A DNA stretch of 51,221 nucleotides from Ruminococcaceae bacterium UBA4871 (GTDB taxonomy: Bacteria > Bacillota > Clostridia > Oscillospirales > Acutalibacteraceae). This document shows positions 42,273 to 51,179 of this stretch, one piece after another. Position 1 is the stretch's first letter. Each line of letters starts with the position of its first letter. Below the pieces are notes generated by a model. The model was not told the origin of the DNA. It saw nothing but the letters and a program-made list of their open reading frames with translations, and did no database searches. Made by a program: the position numbers and the translations under genes. The stretch lies in assembly GCA_002399445.1 (NCBI GenBank), contig DHDR01000020.1:22048-73268 (forward strand), in the 5' to 3' direction.

Positions 42273-42449
42273 CTGTTCCAGCTCCTTTCTCTTGATCCCC
42301 GCCTGCTGCGGGCATGGGTTTACGGAATTTTTGACAGTCTGCGGTCAAGTATAACGTTTCTTTCTGAACTTTATGTGAAGTTCCGGTAATATTCCTACAA
42401 AAGCATTGGATTTTCAGGCGTTTTTGTCTTTTGAATTTTTACACTTTAC

Positions 42450-42478
42450 TTGACGAAACCATAAGTTCTGTATAGAAT
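42450..42478 (+). promoter_or_regulatory. promoter of the DUF1015 gene
   Basis: TTGACG (42450-42455), 17 bases, TAGAAT (42473-42478), in the 329-base divergent region with the ABC operon. A promoter for the - strand could not be fixed. Confidence 0.6.
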
Positions 42479-42601
42479 AGTGATTATATCATTATATTTT
42501 CAAATTATCATATTTTCAAGGCTGTTTTCACCATTTCAGCTGATTGGCTTGGCTGCCTGCTGCCTTATTTTATCTCTGAGCCGTATCGGGAGGGACTTCT
42601 T

Positions 42602-43879
42602 ATGGCTGTTATTAAACCGTTCCGTGCACTGCGCTATACCGACAAAGCCGGTGACATCGCAAAACTTACCTGTCCGCCTTATGATATCATAAGCGAAAAC
42701 GAGCGTACCGCATATCTTGCCGAAAATCCATACAATGTGATTCGGCTGGAACTTCCCCGCGGAAAGGACCCCTATGCAGAGGCCGGCCGCACTCTGAAGT
42801 CTTGGGAGCAGGACAACATCCTGCAGGAGGACACCCTGCCCGGTATTTATATTTATGAAGAGGAATTCACGGCTTATGGACAAACCAAAAAAGTAAAGGG
42901 ATTGATCTGCCGAGTTAAGCTGGAACCATTTGAAAATGGTGTCATTCTGCCACATGAGGAAACTCTGAGCAAGGCAAAACAAGACCGTTTTCAGCTGATG
43001 CAATCGACTTTCTGCAATTTCAGTCAAATTTATTCCCTTTATATGGATGCAAAGCATACCACGCGTGCGCGCATTGATGCCCTGAGCAAGGATACGCCCC
43101 GCTATGAATTTTCTGACGGTGCAGTTACCCACCGGATGTGGATTGTCAATGACCCAGTCTCCATCCAAGCAATCTGTGAGGACTTCGCTAACCGAAAGCT
43201 GTACATTGCCGATGGACACCATCGCTATGAAACGGCACTCAACTTCCGTAATTTTTGCCGGGATCAGGGTATGATTTCCAGTGAGCCGGATTACTGCATG
43301 ATGATGCTGGTGGACATGGAAGACCCCGGTTTGGTCGTTTTTCCAACACATCGGCTGGTCCACGGTCTAAAAGCCTTTAACCGGCAGACTCTGCTGGACG
43401 GCTGCAAAAATGCTTTCACGGTAACCCGCGAAAATGACACAAACACCATTCAAGCCAAGCTGGATACCTGCTATGCTGCTGGACAAAAGGCATTCGCCTG
43501 CTATTGCGGCGGGGATTCCTGGGACTTGCTGGTGCTGAAAGACCTTTCTCTGATGACAAAGGTCCTGCCGGAAAAATCACCTGCCAGCCAAGGATTGGAT
43601 GTTTCCGTCCTGCATTCTTTAGTTTTGGAAAAAGTATTGGGGATTGATAAAGAAAATATGGCTCAGCAGGTCAATCTTTCTTACACCCGCGACTTTAACG
43701 AAGCCATTGCCAGTGTACAGAATGGGAACAGTCAATGTGCATTTCTGATGAATCCAACGCGTGTGCAGGAAATTCGCGACGTTGCCGCTGCAGGGGAAAA
43801 GATGCCGCAGAAATCAACCTACTTTTATCCAAAACTCATTACCGGCCTTGCCATGAATCAAATGGACATTATCCGGTAA
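42602..43879 (+). CDS. DUF1015 family protein
   Basis: 425 residues, ATG at 42602 with GGGAGGG 7 bases upstream. DUF1015 proteins are soluble and of unproven function; the N-terminal AVIKPFRALRYT...KLTCPPYDIISENER and the motif IADGHHRYETALNF near residue 203 are diagnostic. The family frequently lies near serine biosynthesis genes in clostridia and methanogens, as I recall, and shares features with ParB/Srx-fold kinases that act on serine; that link is not shown here. Here its neighbours are the ABC operon (divergent) and ilvB, 240 bases downstream with a separate promoter. Confidence 0.85.
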   Translation: MAVIKPFRALRYTDKAGDIAKLTCPPYDIISENERTAYLAENPYNVIRLELPRGKDPYAEAGRTLKSWEQDNILQEDTLPGIYIYEEEFTAYGQTKKVKGLICRVKLEPFENGVILPHEETLSKAKQDRFQLMQSTFCNFSQIYSLYMDAKHTTRARIDALSKDTPRYEFSDGAVTHRMWIVNDPVSIQAICEDFANRKLYIADGHHRYETALNFRNFCRDQGMISSEPDYCMMMLVDMEDPGLVVFPTHRLVHGLKAFNRQTLLDGCKNAFTVTRENDTNTIQAKLDTCYAAGQKAFACYCGGDSWDLLVLKDLSLMTKVLPEKSPASQGLDVSVLHSLVLEKVLGIDKENMAQQVNLSYTRDFNEAIASVQNGNSQCAFLMNPTRVQEIRDVAAAGEKMPQKSTYFYPKLITGLAMNQMDIIR

Positions 43880-44006
43880 ACCCCATTCACTAATCTTTTG
43901 CTTTTTGCTTTCAATATAGGAAAAGTAGTTTTCCCCAATTTGGTAGGATCTCGCCATGAGTTTTGGAGGGAATGTCCGATTTAACGTTGAAAATGCAGAA
44001 AGCATA

Positions 44007-44035
44007 TTGACGTACTGCGTTTTTCAGAATATAAT
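44007..44035 (+). promoter_or_regulatory. ilvB promoter
   Basis: TTGACG (44007-44012), 17 bases, TATAAT (44030-44035). About 80 bases of leader precede the start; no T-box or leader peptide with branched-chain codons was found. Upstream, 43880-44006 holds only a weak GGAAAA-GTAG-TTTTCC hairpin. Confidence 0.8.
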
Positions 44036-44119
44036 TCAATTTACCGAAAGGTACCGTTTCTGCCTGTGCCTTTCTTTACGATATTGAAAGACAGGATGAA
44101 AAGAGAGGAGGTATTTCAT

Positions 44120-45742
44120 TTGTCCAGCGGTGCTGAAATTATGGTCAAGTGTCTGGAAAAAGAAAATGTACATTTCATTTTCGGCTATCCAGGTGCCGCC
44201 ATCTGCCCGTTTTATGATTGTCTTACATCTTCTTCCGTCCATCACATTTTAGTGAGGGCCGAACAGAATGCCGCACATATGGCAAGCGGCTACGCACGGT
44301 CCTGCGGAAAAGCAGGCGTATGTGTCGTGACTTCCGGCCCCGGTGCAACAAACCTGATCACCGGAATTGCAACTGCCTACATGGACTCTGTCCCATTGGT
44401 AATTATCACCGGTCAGGTGAATTCCTGGCTGCTCGGACGTGATGTCTTTCAGGAGGCTGACATTACCGGCGCATGTGAAAGCTTCACCAAACACAGTTAC
44501 CTCGTAAATGACGCTGCACAGCTGCCTCGGATTTTCAAAGAAGCATTCCACATTGCTTCTACCGGCCGGCCCGGGCCAGTGTTGATAGATGTGCCAACTG
44601 ACATCCAGCAGCAGGAAGTCAAAACATGGGACTATCCCGAAAAAGCAGAAATCCGCGGCTACAAGCCCCGCACGCAGGGACATGCCCTGCAAATTCAGAA
44701 AGCACTGAAAGCGATTGAAGAGGCGGAACGCCCCATCATCTGCTGCGGCGGCGGGGTCGTGCTGGCAAATGCACGGAAGGAAATGATTGCTTTTGCTCAC
44801 AAGAGCGGCATTCCCATTTGTGCTACGATGATGGGAATCGGTGTCATGCCAATGGACAGTGATTACTATCTTGGAATGATCGGCATGCATGGGCGCTCAA
44901 GCGCCAACCTCACGATGCAGCAGGCCGATTTGGTTGTTTTGTGCGGCGCCCGTGTCGGCGACCGCGCTGTTTCTGCCCCGAAGCAAATCGCCGACAAAGC
45001 AAAAATTATCCATATTGATGTGGACCCTGCAGAAATCGGCAAGAACATGCCTGTAGATATTCCGATTGTTGGGGATGTTCGTCTGGTGCTGAAGAGTTTG
45101 ACAGAACAGGTAACCGACACGGTCCCCAAAACATGGAAGCAGAAAGTTCTAAGCTATAAAAACCAGTTCCCTCCACGCGGGACTCCGCGTGACGATTTTG
45201 TGGAGCCTCGCGTTTTTATCCGTGACCTTTCCGCAATGATGGAGGAAGATGCTATCCTTGTCGCGGATGTCGGTCAGAACCAGATTTGGGCTGCCCGCAA
45301 CTTTAATGTCAAAGAAGGGCGCTTTCTGACCAGCGGCGGACTTGGCACCATGGGATATTCCATTCCCGCCGCAATCGGTGCCAAAATTGCCAAGCCTAAA
45401 CGGCAGGTTGTGGCCGTCTGCGGAGACGGTTCTTTCCAAATGGCAATGTGTGAGCTGGGTACCTTAATTCAAACCAATATCGACATTAAGATCATCATTA
45501 TGCAGAACGGAACACTTGGCATGGTCAAAGAGTTTCAGGACAAACAGTATGGAAGCCGATATATCGGCACATCCCTGAAAAACGGTATGCCGGATTTTGC
45601 AAAGCTGGCCGCAAGTTACGGTATTTGTGCATCGGTAGCTGCCAGTAACGCAGCAGCCAAAGAAAAGGCCGAACAGATGCTGCAGCATAATGGACCCTAT
45701 ATTTTAATATGCAGGGTGGACCCATCCACCCCCTCCATATAA
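44120..45742 (+). CDS. ilvB: acetolactate synthase large subunit
   Basis: 540 residues from a TTG at 44120, with AGAGGAGG 8 bases upstream; the frame opens at 44066 but without a site. It condenses pyruvate for valine, leucine and isoleucine synthesis and uses thiamine diphosphate. Visible motifs: the ThDP glutamate region VRAEQNAAHMASGYAR, GPGATNLITGIATAYMDSVPL, and the C-terminal GDGSFQMAMCELGTL cofactor motif followed by the NGTLGMVKEFQ loop. Length is normal. It is followed by ilvN after 12 bases. Confidence 0.96.
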   Translation: MSSGAEIMVKCLEKENVHFIFGYPGAAICPFYDCLTSSSVHHILVRAEQNAAHMASGYARSCGKAGVCVVTSGPGATNLITGIATAYMDSVPLVIITGQVNSWLLGRDVFQEADITGACESFTKHSYLVNDAAQLPRIFKEAFHIASTGRPGPVLIDVPTDIQQQEVKTWDYPEKAEIRGYKPRTQGHALQIQKALKAIEEAERPIICCGGGVVLANARKEMIAFAHKSGIPICATMMGIGVMPMDSDYYLGMIGMHGRSSANLTMQQADLVVLCGARVGDRAVSAPKQIADKAKIIHIDVDPAEIGKNMPVDIPIVGDVRLVLKSLTEQVTDTVPKTWKQKVLSYKNQFPPRGTPRDDFVEPRVFIRDLSAMMEEDAILVADVGQNQIWAARNFNVKEGRFLTSGGLGTMGYSIPAAIGAKIAKPKRQVVAVCGDGSFQMAMCELGTLIQTNIDIKIIIMQNGTLGMVKEFQDKQYGSRYIGTSLKNGMPDFAKLAASYGICASVAASNAAAKEKAEQMLQHNGPYILICRVDPSTPSI

Positions 45743-45754
45743 GGGGGCATTGAT

Positions 45755-46267
45755 ATGAAACACACTTTATCCGTTCTGGTGGAAAACCAGCCAGGTATTC
45801 TATCAAAAGTAGCTGGTCTTTTTTCCCGCCGCGGTTTTAATATTGATTCCTTAGCAGTTGGCGTTACAGAGGACACCTCTGTTTCCCGCATGACCATTGT
45901 GGTCAACGGGGATGAGCATACGGTGGAGCAGGTCGAAAAACAGCTGAACAAACTGATTCAGGTCATCAAAGTTCGCGTGCTTCAACCAAACGACTTTATT
46001 TCTCAGGAATTGTCCCTAGTCAAGGTCAACTGCCGCATGCAGAATCGCGGTGACGTGATGAAAATTGCCGAATTGATGCAGGCCCGCATTGTCGATGTAA
46101 CTACCACCTGCCTGACATTGGAATTCTGTGATACGGAAGAGCGCACAGAAACATTGATTACCCTGCTCCGGCCGTTTGGGTTCAAAGAAATCGTCCGGGC
46201 CGGTGCCATTGCCATTGAAAAAGGCAATCACACCGCTTCCTCTGGCAGACATAGCCAGAAACATTGA
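45755..46267 (+). CDS. ilvN: acetolactate synthase regulatory subunit
   Basis: 170 residues, ATG at 45755 with GGGGG upstream. The N-terminal ACT domain (1-75) shows HTLSVLVENQPGILSKVAGLFSRRGFNIDSLAVG, with the valine-binding type glycine and asparagine pattern, and a C-terminal domain (80-160) completes the usual IlvN/IlvH length. It binds the large subunit and gives feedback inhibition by valine. It lies between ilvB and ilvC in a normal gene order. Confidence 0.95.
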   Translation: MKHTLSVLVENQPGILSKVAGLFSRRGFNIDSLAVGVTEDTSVSRMTIVVNGDEHTVEQVEKQLNKLIQVIKVRVLQPNDFISQELSLVKVNCRMQNRGDVMKIAELMQARIVDVTTTCLTLEFCDTEERTETLITLLRPFGFKEIVRAGAIAIEKGNHTASSGRHSQKH

Positions 46268-46292
46268 AATCGACAAAATATTTAAATCTGCT

Positions 46293-46316
46293 AAACTGTA
46301 AAACAGTTTACAGTTT
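46293..46316 (+). terminator. A/T-rich hairpin after ilvN
   Basis: A perfect 10-bp stem AAACTGTAAA/TTTACAGTTT with a 4-base loop and a T-rich stretch after it. It may end or weaken transcription from ilvBN into ilvC. Confidence 0.5.
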
Positions 46317-46390
46317 ATTCTTTTTAAAGCTCATATAATTAGCATTAGTAACTTGTCAACCTAACTCTTTCCAGAGCTTCTTTTTCGAGA

Positions 46391-46440
46391 GGAGCGCCCG
46401 GCGCTGGCGGGGGCGAGTCTTGGTTGGATTGCTCCAAGAG
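46391..46440 (+). promoter_or_regulatory. GC-rich structured leader of ilvC
   Basis: A palindrome AGCGCCCGGCGCT (46393-46405), GGAGC/GCTCC arms (46391-46395, 46431-46435) and TCTTGG/CCAAGA arms (46418-46423, 46434-46439) in the middle of an otherwise A/T-rich spacer. It could be an RNA regulatory element; no known class was recognised. The arms compete with each other, which would suit a switch. Confidence 0.45.
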
Positions 46441-46492
46441 TTCCGTTATACATTATTCTCTTACACAAAGTAAGATAAGGAGGAACAGAACA

Positions 46493-47500
46493 ATGCCAAA
46501 GATCTATTATGATGCAGATTGTGACATCAACGTACTGAAAGGAAAGACTGTGGCTGTCATTGGCTTCGGCAGTCAGGGCCATGCACATGCCTTAAACCTT
46601 CGCGACAGTGGTGTCGATGTCATCGTCGGCCTTTATAAAGGCAGCAAGCGCTGGGAGCATGCAGAAAAAGACATGGGCTTCAAAGTTATGACAACTGCAG
46701 AGGCAACAAAAGCAGCTGATATTATTATGGTGCTGGCCCCTGATGAAAAGCAGGCCGATATTTATAAAAATGACATTGAACCCAACCTTACCGCCGGCAA
46801 AGCACTCGCATTTGCACATGGCTTCAATATTCATTTCGGCCAGATCAAGCCGCCGAAAGACATTGATATTTTCATGATTGCGCCAAAGGCTCCGGGCCAC
46901 ACCGTCCGCAGCGAATTTGTTGAGGGCAAAGGTACCCCGGCTCTGGTTGCCGTTTATCAGGATGCTTCCGGACATTGCCAGGATATTGCGCTGGCTTATG
47001 GCGCAGCTCTTGGTGCAGCACGTGCAGCATTGATGGAAACCACCTTCCGCATTGAAACAGAAACCGATTTGTTCGGTGAGCAGGCTGTACTGTGCGGCGG
47101 TGTAACCGCTTTAATGCAGGCTGGCTTCGAGACCTTGGTAGAAGCCGGTTATCCGCCGGAGAATGCATATTTCGAGTGCATTCATGAAATGAAGCTGATT
47201 GTTGACCTTATCTATACCGGCGGCTTTAGCTTTATGCGTTATTCCATCTCCGATACCGCTGAATACGGCGATTACGAGACGGGGAAGCGCATCATTTCCC
47301 CTGCTGTGAAAGCAGAAATGAAGAAAGTGCTTGAAGAAATCCAGGATGGTACTTTTGCTTCCAAGTGGATTGCAGAAAATAAAAACGGCCGCTGCCACTT
47401 CAACGCATGCCGTCAGCTTCATTCCGAGCATCAGCTTGAAAAAGTCGGCGCAGAACTGCGTAAGATGTACTCTTGGAACGATTCAAAATATGCTGACTAA
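46493..47500 (+). CDS. ilvC: ketol-acid reductoisomerase
   Basis: 335 residues from the ATG at 46493, with AAGGAGG upstream; the frame opens at 46424 but that would translate the structured leader. It converts acetolactate to dihydroxyvalerate. The Rossmann motif is VAVIGFGSQGHAHALNLRDSG and the class I knotted domain includes FEYIHEMKLIVDLIYTGG-type residues (ECIHEMKLIVDLIY) with the metal-binding Glu/Asp set. The loop VGLYKGSKRWEHA contains arginine and lysine residues that favour NADPH. Length fits the short class I enzyme. Confidence 0.97.
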   Translation: MPKIYYDADCDINVLKGKTVAVIGFGSQGHAHALNLRDSGVDVIVGLYKGSKRWEHAEKDMGFKVMTTAEATKAADIIMVLAPDEKQADIYKNDIEPNLTAGKALAFAHGFNIHFGQIKPPKDIDIFMIAPKAPGHTVRSEFVEGKGTPALVAVYQDASGHCQDIALAYGAALGAARAALMETTFRIETETDLFGEQAVLCGGVTALMQAGFETLVEAGYPPENAYFECIHEMKLIVDLIYTGGFSFMRYSISDTAEYGDYETGKRIISPAVKAEMKKVLEEIQDGTFASKWIAENKNGRCHFNACRQLHSEHQLEKVGAELRKMYSWNDSKYAD

Positions 47501-47515
47501 TTAAATTCCATTTAG

Positions 47516-47544
47516 GCCTGCCGCAGCAATACGGCAGGTCTTTT
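47516..47544 (+). terminator. ilvC terminator
   Basis: An 8-bp stem GCCTGCCG/CGGCAGGT(C) (47516-47539) followed by a T-run. Confidence 0.85.
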
Positions 47545-47640
47545 TCTGTGTATGACGCAAAATGACAGATGCAATACCTCTCTTGCATCTTTTTCCCTTT
47601 TCGTGTAAAATAAATGGAGCGCTTTGAAAGGAGAAATCTT

Positions 47641-48480
47641 ATGAACTGGAAACGTTCTATCATCAAGGAAAACGCAAAGGTCTCCCTGAAAAACCGCTAT
47701 TGGTTCAGCTATGCAGTCTCCATTGTTGCTTTCATGCTGGCTGGTGGCATCTGTAACATGATTTGGACTGTCTATTCTTATCCTGCTTGGGAAAATATGA
47801 TTCGCCACTTTCGGCAATTAATAGAATATGAAACCTATTACGGTGAAATCGACGGATTCGGCAGTTTCAGTCAACCCGATTTTTTCACGGCAATGGCCAT
47901 TTATCATGATTTCCCGTATATAGCAATTTTCTCGCTCCTCACCATCCTTCTGGGGATTTTTGTCGGTGCCGCTATGCGTGTTGGTTCCTGCCGCTATTAT
48001 GTTCGTAAACGTTTTGGTAACACAAATTTCAACAGTTTGTTTAGCGGTTTCCAAGAAAAATGGGGAAACACAATTATTGTGACTTTCCTGACAAAACTAT
48101 TTTGTGTGTTATGGGGACTTTTGTTTGTCATTCCGGGCATTGTAAAAAAATATCAGTATTATTATGTTGATTTTCTTCTTTCAGACAATCCTGATTTGTC
48201 CGGCACCCGCGCCCGGCAAATCAGCCGCATGCTCAGTGACGGCGAAAAGGGCCAATTATTTATTTTTGACTTGTCCTTTATCGGGTGGTCCCTGTTGGTG
48301 GCATTGACCTCTTTTCTTACATTTGGCCTTAGCTTTACATTCCTGACCCCTTATGTAGCAAGCGCCCGTGCTGAGCTCTACATTTTTGTCCGTAACCGTG
48401 CCATTGATGCCGGCCAATTAAATCCGGTGGAATTAAATCTGAGCACTTCTCCCCATCCACAGGCCGCACCTGCCTGCTGA
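47641..48480 (+). CDS. DUF975 family integral membrane protein
   Basis: 279 residues from the ATG at 47641 (AAAGGAG upstream); the frame opens at 47614 without a site. About five or six membrane helices; the N-terminal MNWKRSIIKENAKVSLKNRYW and the segment FLTKLFCVLWGLLFVIPGIVKKYQYYYVDFLL are typical of DUF975. The motif ISRMLSDGEKGQLFIFDLSFIGW is also part of the family. Members are bacterial membrane proteins with no assigned activity. It is a single-gene unit between ilvC and a glycosyltransferase gene. Confidence 0.85.
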   Translation: MNWKRSIIKENAKVSLKNRYWFSYAVSIVAFMLAGGICNMIWTVYSYPAWENMIRHFRQLIEYETYYGEIDGFGSFSQPDFFTAMAIYHDFPYIAIFSLLTILLGIFVGAAMRVGSCRYYVRKRFGNTNFNSLFSGFQEKWGNTIIVTFLTKLFCVLWGLLFVIPGIVKKYQYYYVDFLLSDNPDLSGTRARQISRMLSDGEKGQLFIFDLSFIGWSLLVALTSFLTFGLSFTFLTPYVASARAELYIFVRNRAIDAGQLNPVELNLSTSPHPQAAPAC

Positions 48481-48530
48481 CTTGTATTAAAGTCTAGGTC
48501 GTTAAAATTGATAATTGGGAGGCAAAAAAG

Positions 48531-49721
48531 TTGAAACTGCTGTATCTGACTTTTCAGGAAAATTCTGTACTGTATGCAGGGGTCATAAAAAAAATCAAAG
48601 GGCAGTCTGCTGCTTTTGCTAAACTCGGTTTTAACGTTACCTATTCCCTGTGGAGCGGAAATTTTTTCCACTTTTATGGTGCTAACCCCGGTACAGTACC
48701 CATTAGTGCGGAACATGGAGTCATGAACCGATTCTATGAAATTGCCATAGAACATCTGGAGCATCACTCCTATGACATATTGTATGTACGTCTCGACAGG
48801 ATTGATTTTGGTGTTATTCGGCTTTTTCAGCACGCCCGCACTGCCGGCATCCAAAAAATCATAGTGGAAATACCCAATTATCCCTATTTGGATACCTACC
48901 GGAATTCCTACCGCTTTGTTAAAAATAAAGCCAAAAGAGCTGCTTTTGCCTTAAAAGTAAACCTGCGTGCTTTAGAAGATCAACTGGCCGGTCCGAAACT
49001 GCGCGGCCTATGCGACGCCGTCATTCTTTACGGAGATCACACTGACTCCTTCTATGGTGTGAAAGCCATGAATGCAACCAATGGAATTAATTGTGATGCT
49101 TTGCCCGCTGTCCCGTGGCCAAAGTCAGGCCCTGTAATTCAAATCATTGGAGTGGCCGGTACACTTTGGTGGCAAGCTTATGACCGTGTTTTGCGCGGCA
49201 TGCAGCAATATTATCAGGAAAATAAAAATCCACAGTTCGACTTTCACTTTACACTGGTCGGCGGCGATGCCAAAGAAATGCCCGAGTTCCGCAAACTGGT
49301 CACAAATCTTAAGCTGCAGGACCGAGTAGAAATGCCCGGCTTTCAAACCGGGAAAAACCTGCAGGCATACTACAACCGTTCCGATGTCGGTATCTCAACT
49401 ATTGGGTGTTTCCGTCGCGGCATTACACGCTGTTCTTCACTGAAAGCGCGGGAATATGCTGCTGTAGGTCTGCCGTTTCTTTACGCTTATGATGACGAAT
49501 CCCTGCCCGGCGACGTTGCATGGGCGCTGCGTGTTCCCAATAATGATACACCAATAGATATGGAGCAGCTGGCACAATTTGTACTCGCCTGCCGCAGCGA
49601 CCCGCGCACAGTGATGCAAGAGCGAGAATTCTCAGAAATGACCTATGACTGGACTGCTATTTTGCATGACTTCCTTGAATTTGCCGGATTTGAATTTCCT
49701 CCGCTTATGAATCAGCGATAA
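48531..49721 (+). CDS. glycosyltransferase (GT4-like)
   Basis: 396 residues from a TTG at 48531, with GGGAGG 8 bases upstream. Two Rossmann-like halves: the N-terminus KLLYLTFQENSVLYAGVIKKIKGQ resembles a group-1 glycosyltransferase acceptor domain, and the second half has IIGVAGTLWWQAYDRVLRGM, FTLVGGD and MPGFQTGKNLQAYYNRSDVGIS, followed by LKAREYAAVGLPFLYAYDDE, where the Glu of the EX7E-type site would be. It is probably cytoplasmic and may build a cell-surface polysaccharide. No wzx, wzy or other sugar genes are nearby, so the product is unknown. Confidence 0.85.
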   Translation: MKLLYLTFQENSVLYAGVIKKIKGQSAAFAKLGFNVTYSLWSGNFFHFYGANPGTVPISAEHGVMNRFYEIAIEHLEHHSYDILYVRLDRIDFGVIRLFQHARTAGIQKIIVEIPNYPYLDTYRNSYRFVKNKAKRAAFALKVNLRALEDQLAGPKLRGLCDAVILYGDHTDSFYGVKAMNATNGINCDALPAVPWPKSGPVIQIIGVAGTLWWQAYDRVLRGMQQYYQENKNPQFDFHFTLVGGDAKEMPEFRKLVTNLKLQDRVEMPGFQTGKNLQAYYNRSDVGISTIGCFRRGITRCSSLKAREYAAVGLPFLYAYDDESLPGDVAWALRVPNNDTPIDMEQLAQFVLACRSDPRTVMQEREFSEMTYDWTAILHDFLEFAGFEFPPLMNQR

Positions 49722-49743
49722 AATAAAATTGTCTAAAAATTTG

Positions 49744-49787
49744 AAAAGCCGCAGGCGTGCTTTATACACACAAGCGGCTTTTTTTGA
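49744..49787 (+). terminator. terminator after the glycosyltransferase gene
   Basis: A 9-bp stem AAAAGCCGC/GCGGCTTTT with a 21-base loop and a seven-T run. Confidence 0.85.
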
Positions 49788-49880
49788 CTGGTATTTCTGC
49801 ATCATATCCGTTATAATAGGACATACAATGACATAAACCAGCATTTTCCCACCTTGCCGCGTTTCTTTCAGGAGGCAGAA

Positions 49881-50525
49881 ATGAATCAAGCAAAAAAGTT
49901 TCCTTTTACCCGGACCATAAAGATGATGCTGATCACAGTTGCTGTAACAGCTGTAGCCGTCTCTTCCATTTTCTTTTTAGCCGGACATACGTCCCAGAAA
50001 AACACGAATCCACAGTTAACCAATACCGTGGTCAAAGAGCGCATCCTGCGTATCAATGAACTCTCTACTGTCAAATACATGTATACAAATGTCGGCAAGT
50101 TTTCACAGTCTAATAATTTCTATGGGTATACCATTCCCTTTACAAAGAAGAGCTTTCTCATTACTTACGACGGCACCATTAAAGCCGGTGTCGATTTAAA
50201 TAATGCCAAGGTGAACGTGACCGATCAATCTATTTTGCTCACTCTTCCTGCTGCAAAAATTTTATCTCATGAAATTAATGAAAACAGTATTAAAGTTTAT
50301 GATGAAACAAAAAATATTTTTAATCCTATCAGTGTAAAGGATTATACAAACTTTTCTGCAGAGGAAAAAACAAAAATGGAATCAAAAGCAATTCATGAAG
50401 GTTTGCTGAAGGAAGCCGCTGAAAAGGCAAAAACTAATTTGACAGAACTACTGCAGGGAACGGTTGGAAGCCGTAAGCTGGTCATCTATGATCGCCCTGA
50501 TTCTTCCAGCACATCCTCCACATAA
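49881..50525 (+). CDS. DUF4230 family membrane-anchored protein
   Basis: 214 residues from the ATG at 49881, with AGGAGG 5 bases upstream. An N-terminal membrane helix (about 12-35, MMLITVAVTAVAVSSIFFLAG) anchors an extracellular domain with the DUF4230 features RILRINELSTVKYMYTNVGKF, then KSFLITYDGTIKAGVDL and LTLPAAKILSHEI, and a helical C-terminus. The protein ends in a Ser/Thr-rich tail. Function of the family is unknown. Single-gene unit with a strong terminator shared with the next, convergent gene. Confidence 0.85.
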   Translation: MNQAKKFPFTRTIKMMLITVAVTAVAVSSIFFLAGHTSQKNTNPQLTNTVVKERILRINELSTVKYMYTNVGKFSQSNNFYGYTIPFTKKSFLITYDGTIKAGVDLNNAKVNVTDQSILLTLPAAKILSHEINENSIKVYDETKNIFNPISVKDYTNFSAEEKTKMESKAIHEGLLKEAAEKAKTNLTELLQGTVGSRKLVIYDRPDSSSTSST

Positions 50526-50582
50526 CGAGTGCTTTCTCCGTAAATCATCATACTCAAATTTTATTCTCTGCCAATCCCACAC

Positions 50583-50626
50583 AAAGAGGCCGGCTGCAGG
50601 TATTTCTACTGGCAGCCGGCCTCTTT
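50583..50626. terminator. bidirectional terminator between the DUF4230 gene and rubrerythrin
   Basis: A perfect 15-bp GC-rich stem (50583-50597 and 50612-50626, AAAGAGGCCGGCTGC) with a 14-base loop; serves both convergent genes. Confidence 0.93.
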
Positions 50627-50639
50627 GATTAATAGGGAA

Positions 50640-51179
50640 TTAATAATTTTCCGCACGGCGTTCAAAAAATGCTTGCGGATGTTTACATGCAGGACACACT
50701 TTTGGTGCTTCACGCCCCACATAAATATAACCACAGTTGCGGCATACCCACACAGTATCCTCATCACATTTAAAGACAACATCTTTTTTCAGATTATCCA
50801 GTAACTTGCGGTAACGCTCTTCATGGGATTTTTCTACGCTGCCAATCATACGCATAGTTGCTGCAATAGAGGTGAAACCTTCTTGTTCTGCAGTGTCGGC
50901 AAATTCTTTGTACATTTCTGTCCATTCATAGTGCTCACCTGCTGCGGCATCGATTAGATTGGCCATTGTATCGGGAATAGAACCATCATGTAAAAGCTTA
51001 AACCAAAGCTTTGCATGTTCTTTTTCATTGTTTGCAGTTTCCTCAAAAATAGCTGCAATCTGCTCGTAACCTTCCTTTTTTGCCTTACTTGCATAGTAAG
51101 TATACTTGTTTCGAGCTTTACTCTCTCCCGAAAAAGCAGCCTCAAGATTTTTTTCAGTCCTGCTACCTTTGAATTCCAT
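50640..51179 (-). CDS. rubrerythrin
   Basis: 179 residues, ATG at 51179 with GGGAGG upstream. A peroxide-reducing diiron protein of anaerobes. The N-terminal four-helix ferritin-like domain holds the diiron ligands (ESKARNKY, ETANNEKEHAKLW, GEHYEW, SVEKSHEERY), and the C-terminal rubredoxin-like domain has the four cysteines in VCRNCGYIYVG and VCPACKHP. Length and layout are complete. It supports an anaerobic life style. The promoter is cut off by the right edge, although a TATAAA box is visible just upstream. Confidence 0.97.
   Translation of the reverse strand: MEFKGSRTEKNLEAAFSGESKARNKYTYYASKAKKEGYEQIAAIFEETANNEKEHAKLWFKLLHDGSIPDTMANLIDAAAGEHYEWTEMYKEFADTAEQEGFTSIAATMRMIGSVEKSHEERYRKLLDNLKKDVVFKCDEDTVWVCRNCGYIYVGREAPKVCPACKHPQAFFERRAENY

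Noticed and set aside
42536..43363. A 275-codon frame antisense to the DUF1015 gene
   Set aside because: It mirrors a clear DUF1015 reading frame, has no start signals, and reads as shadow sequence.
44036..44119. T-box or leader peptide before ilvB
   Set aside because: The leader is about 80 bases with only a tiny hairpin and no run of Leu, Val or Ile codons.
46424..46492. An N-terminal extension of IlvC
   Set aside because: It would translate the structured leader and binding site; the ATG at 46493 gives the normal family N-terminus.
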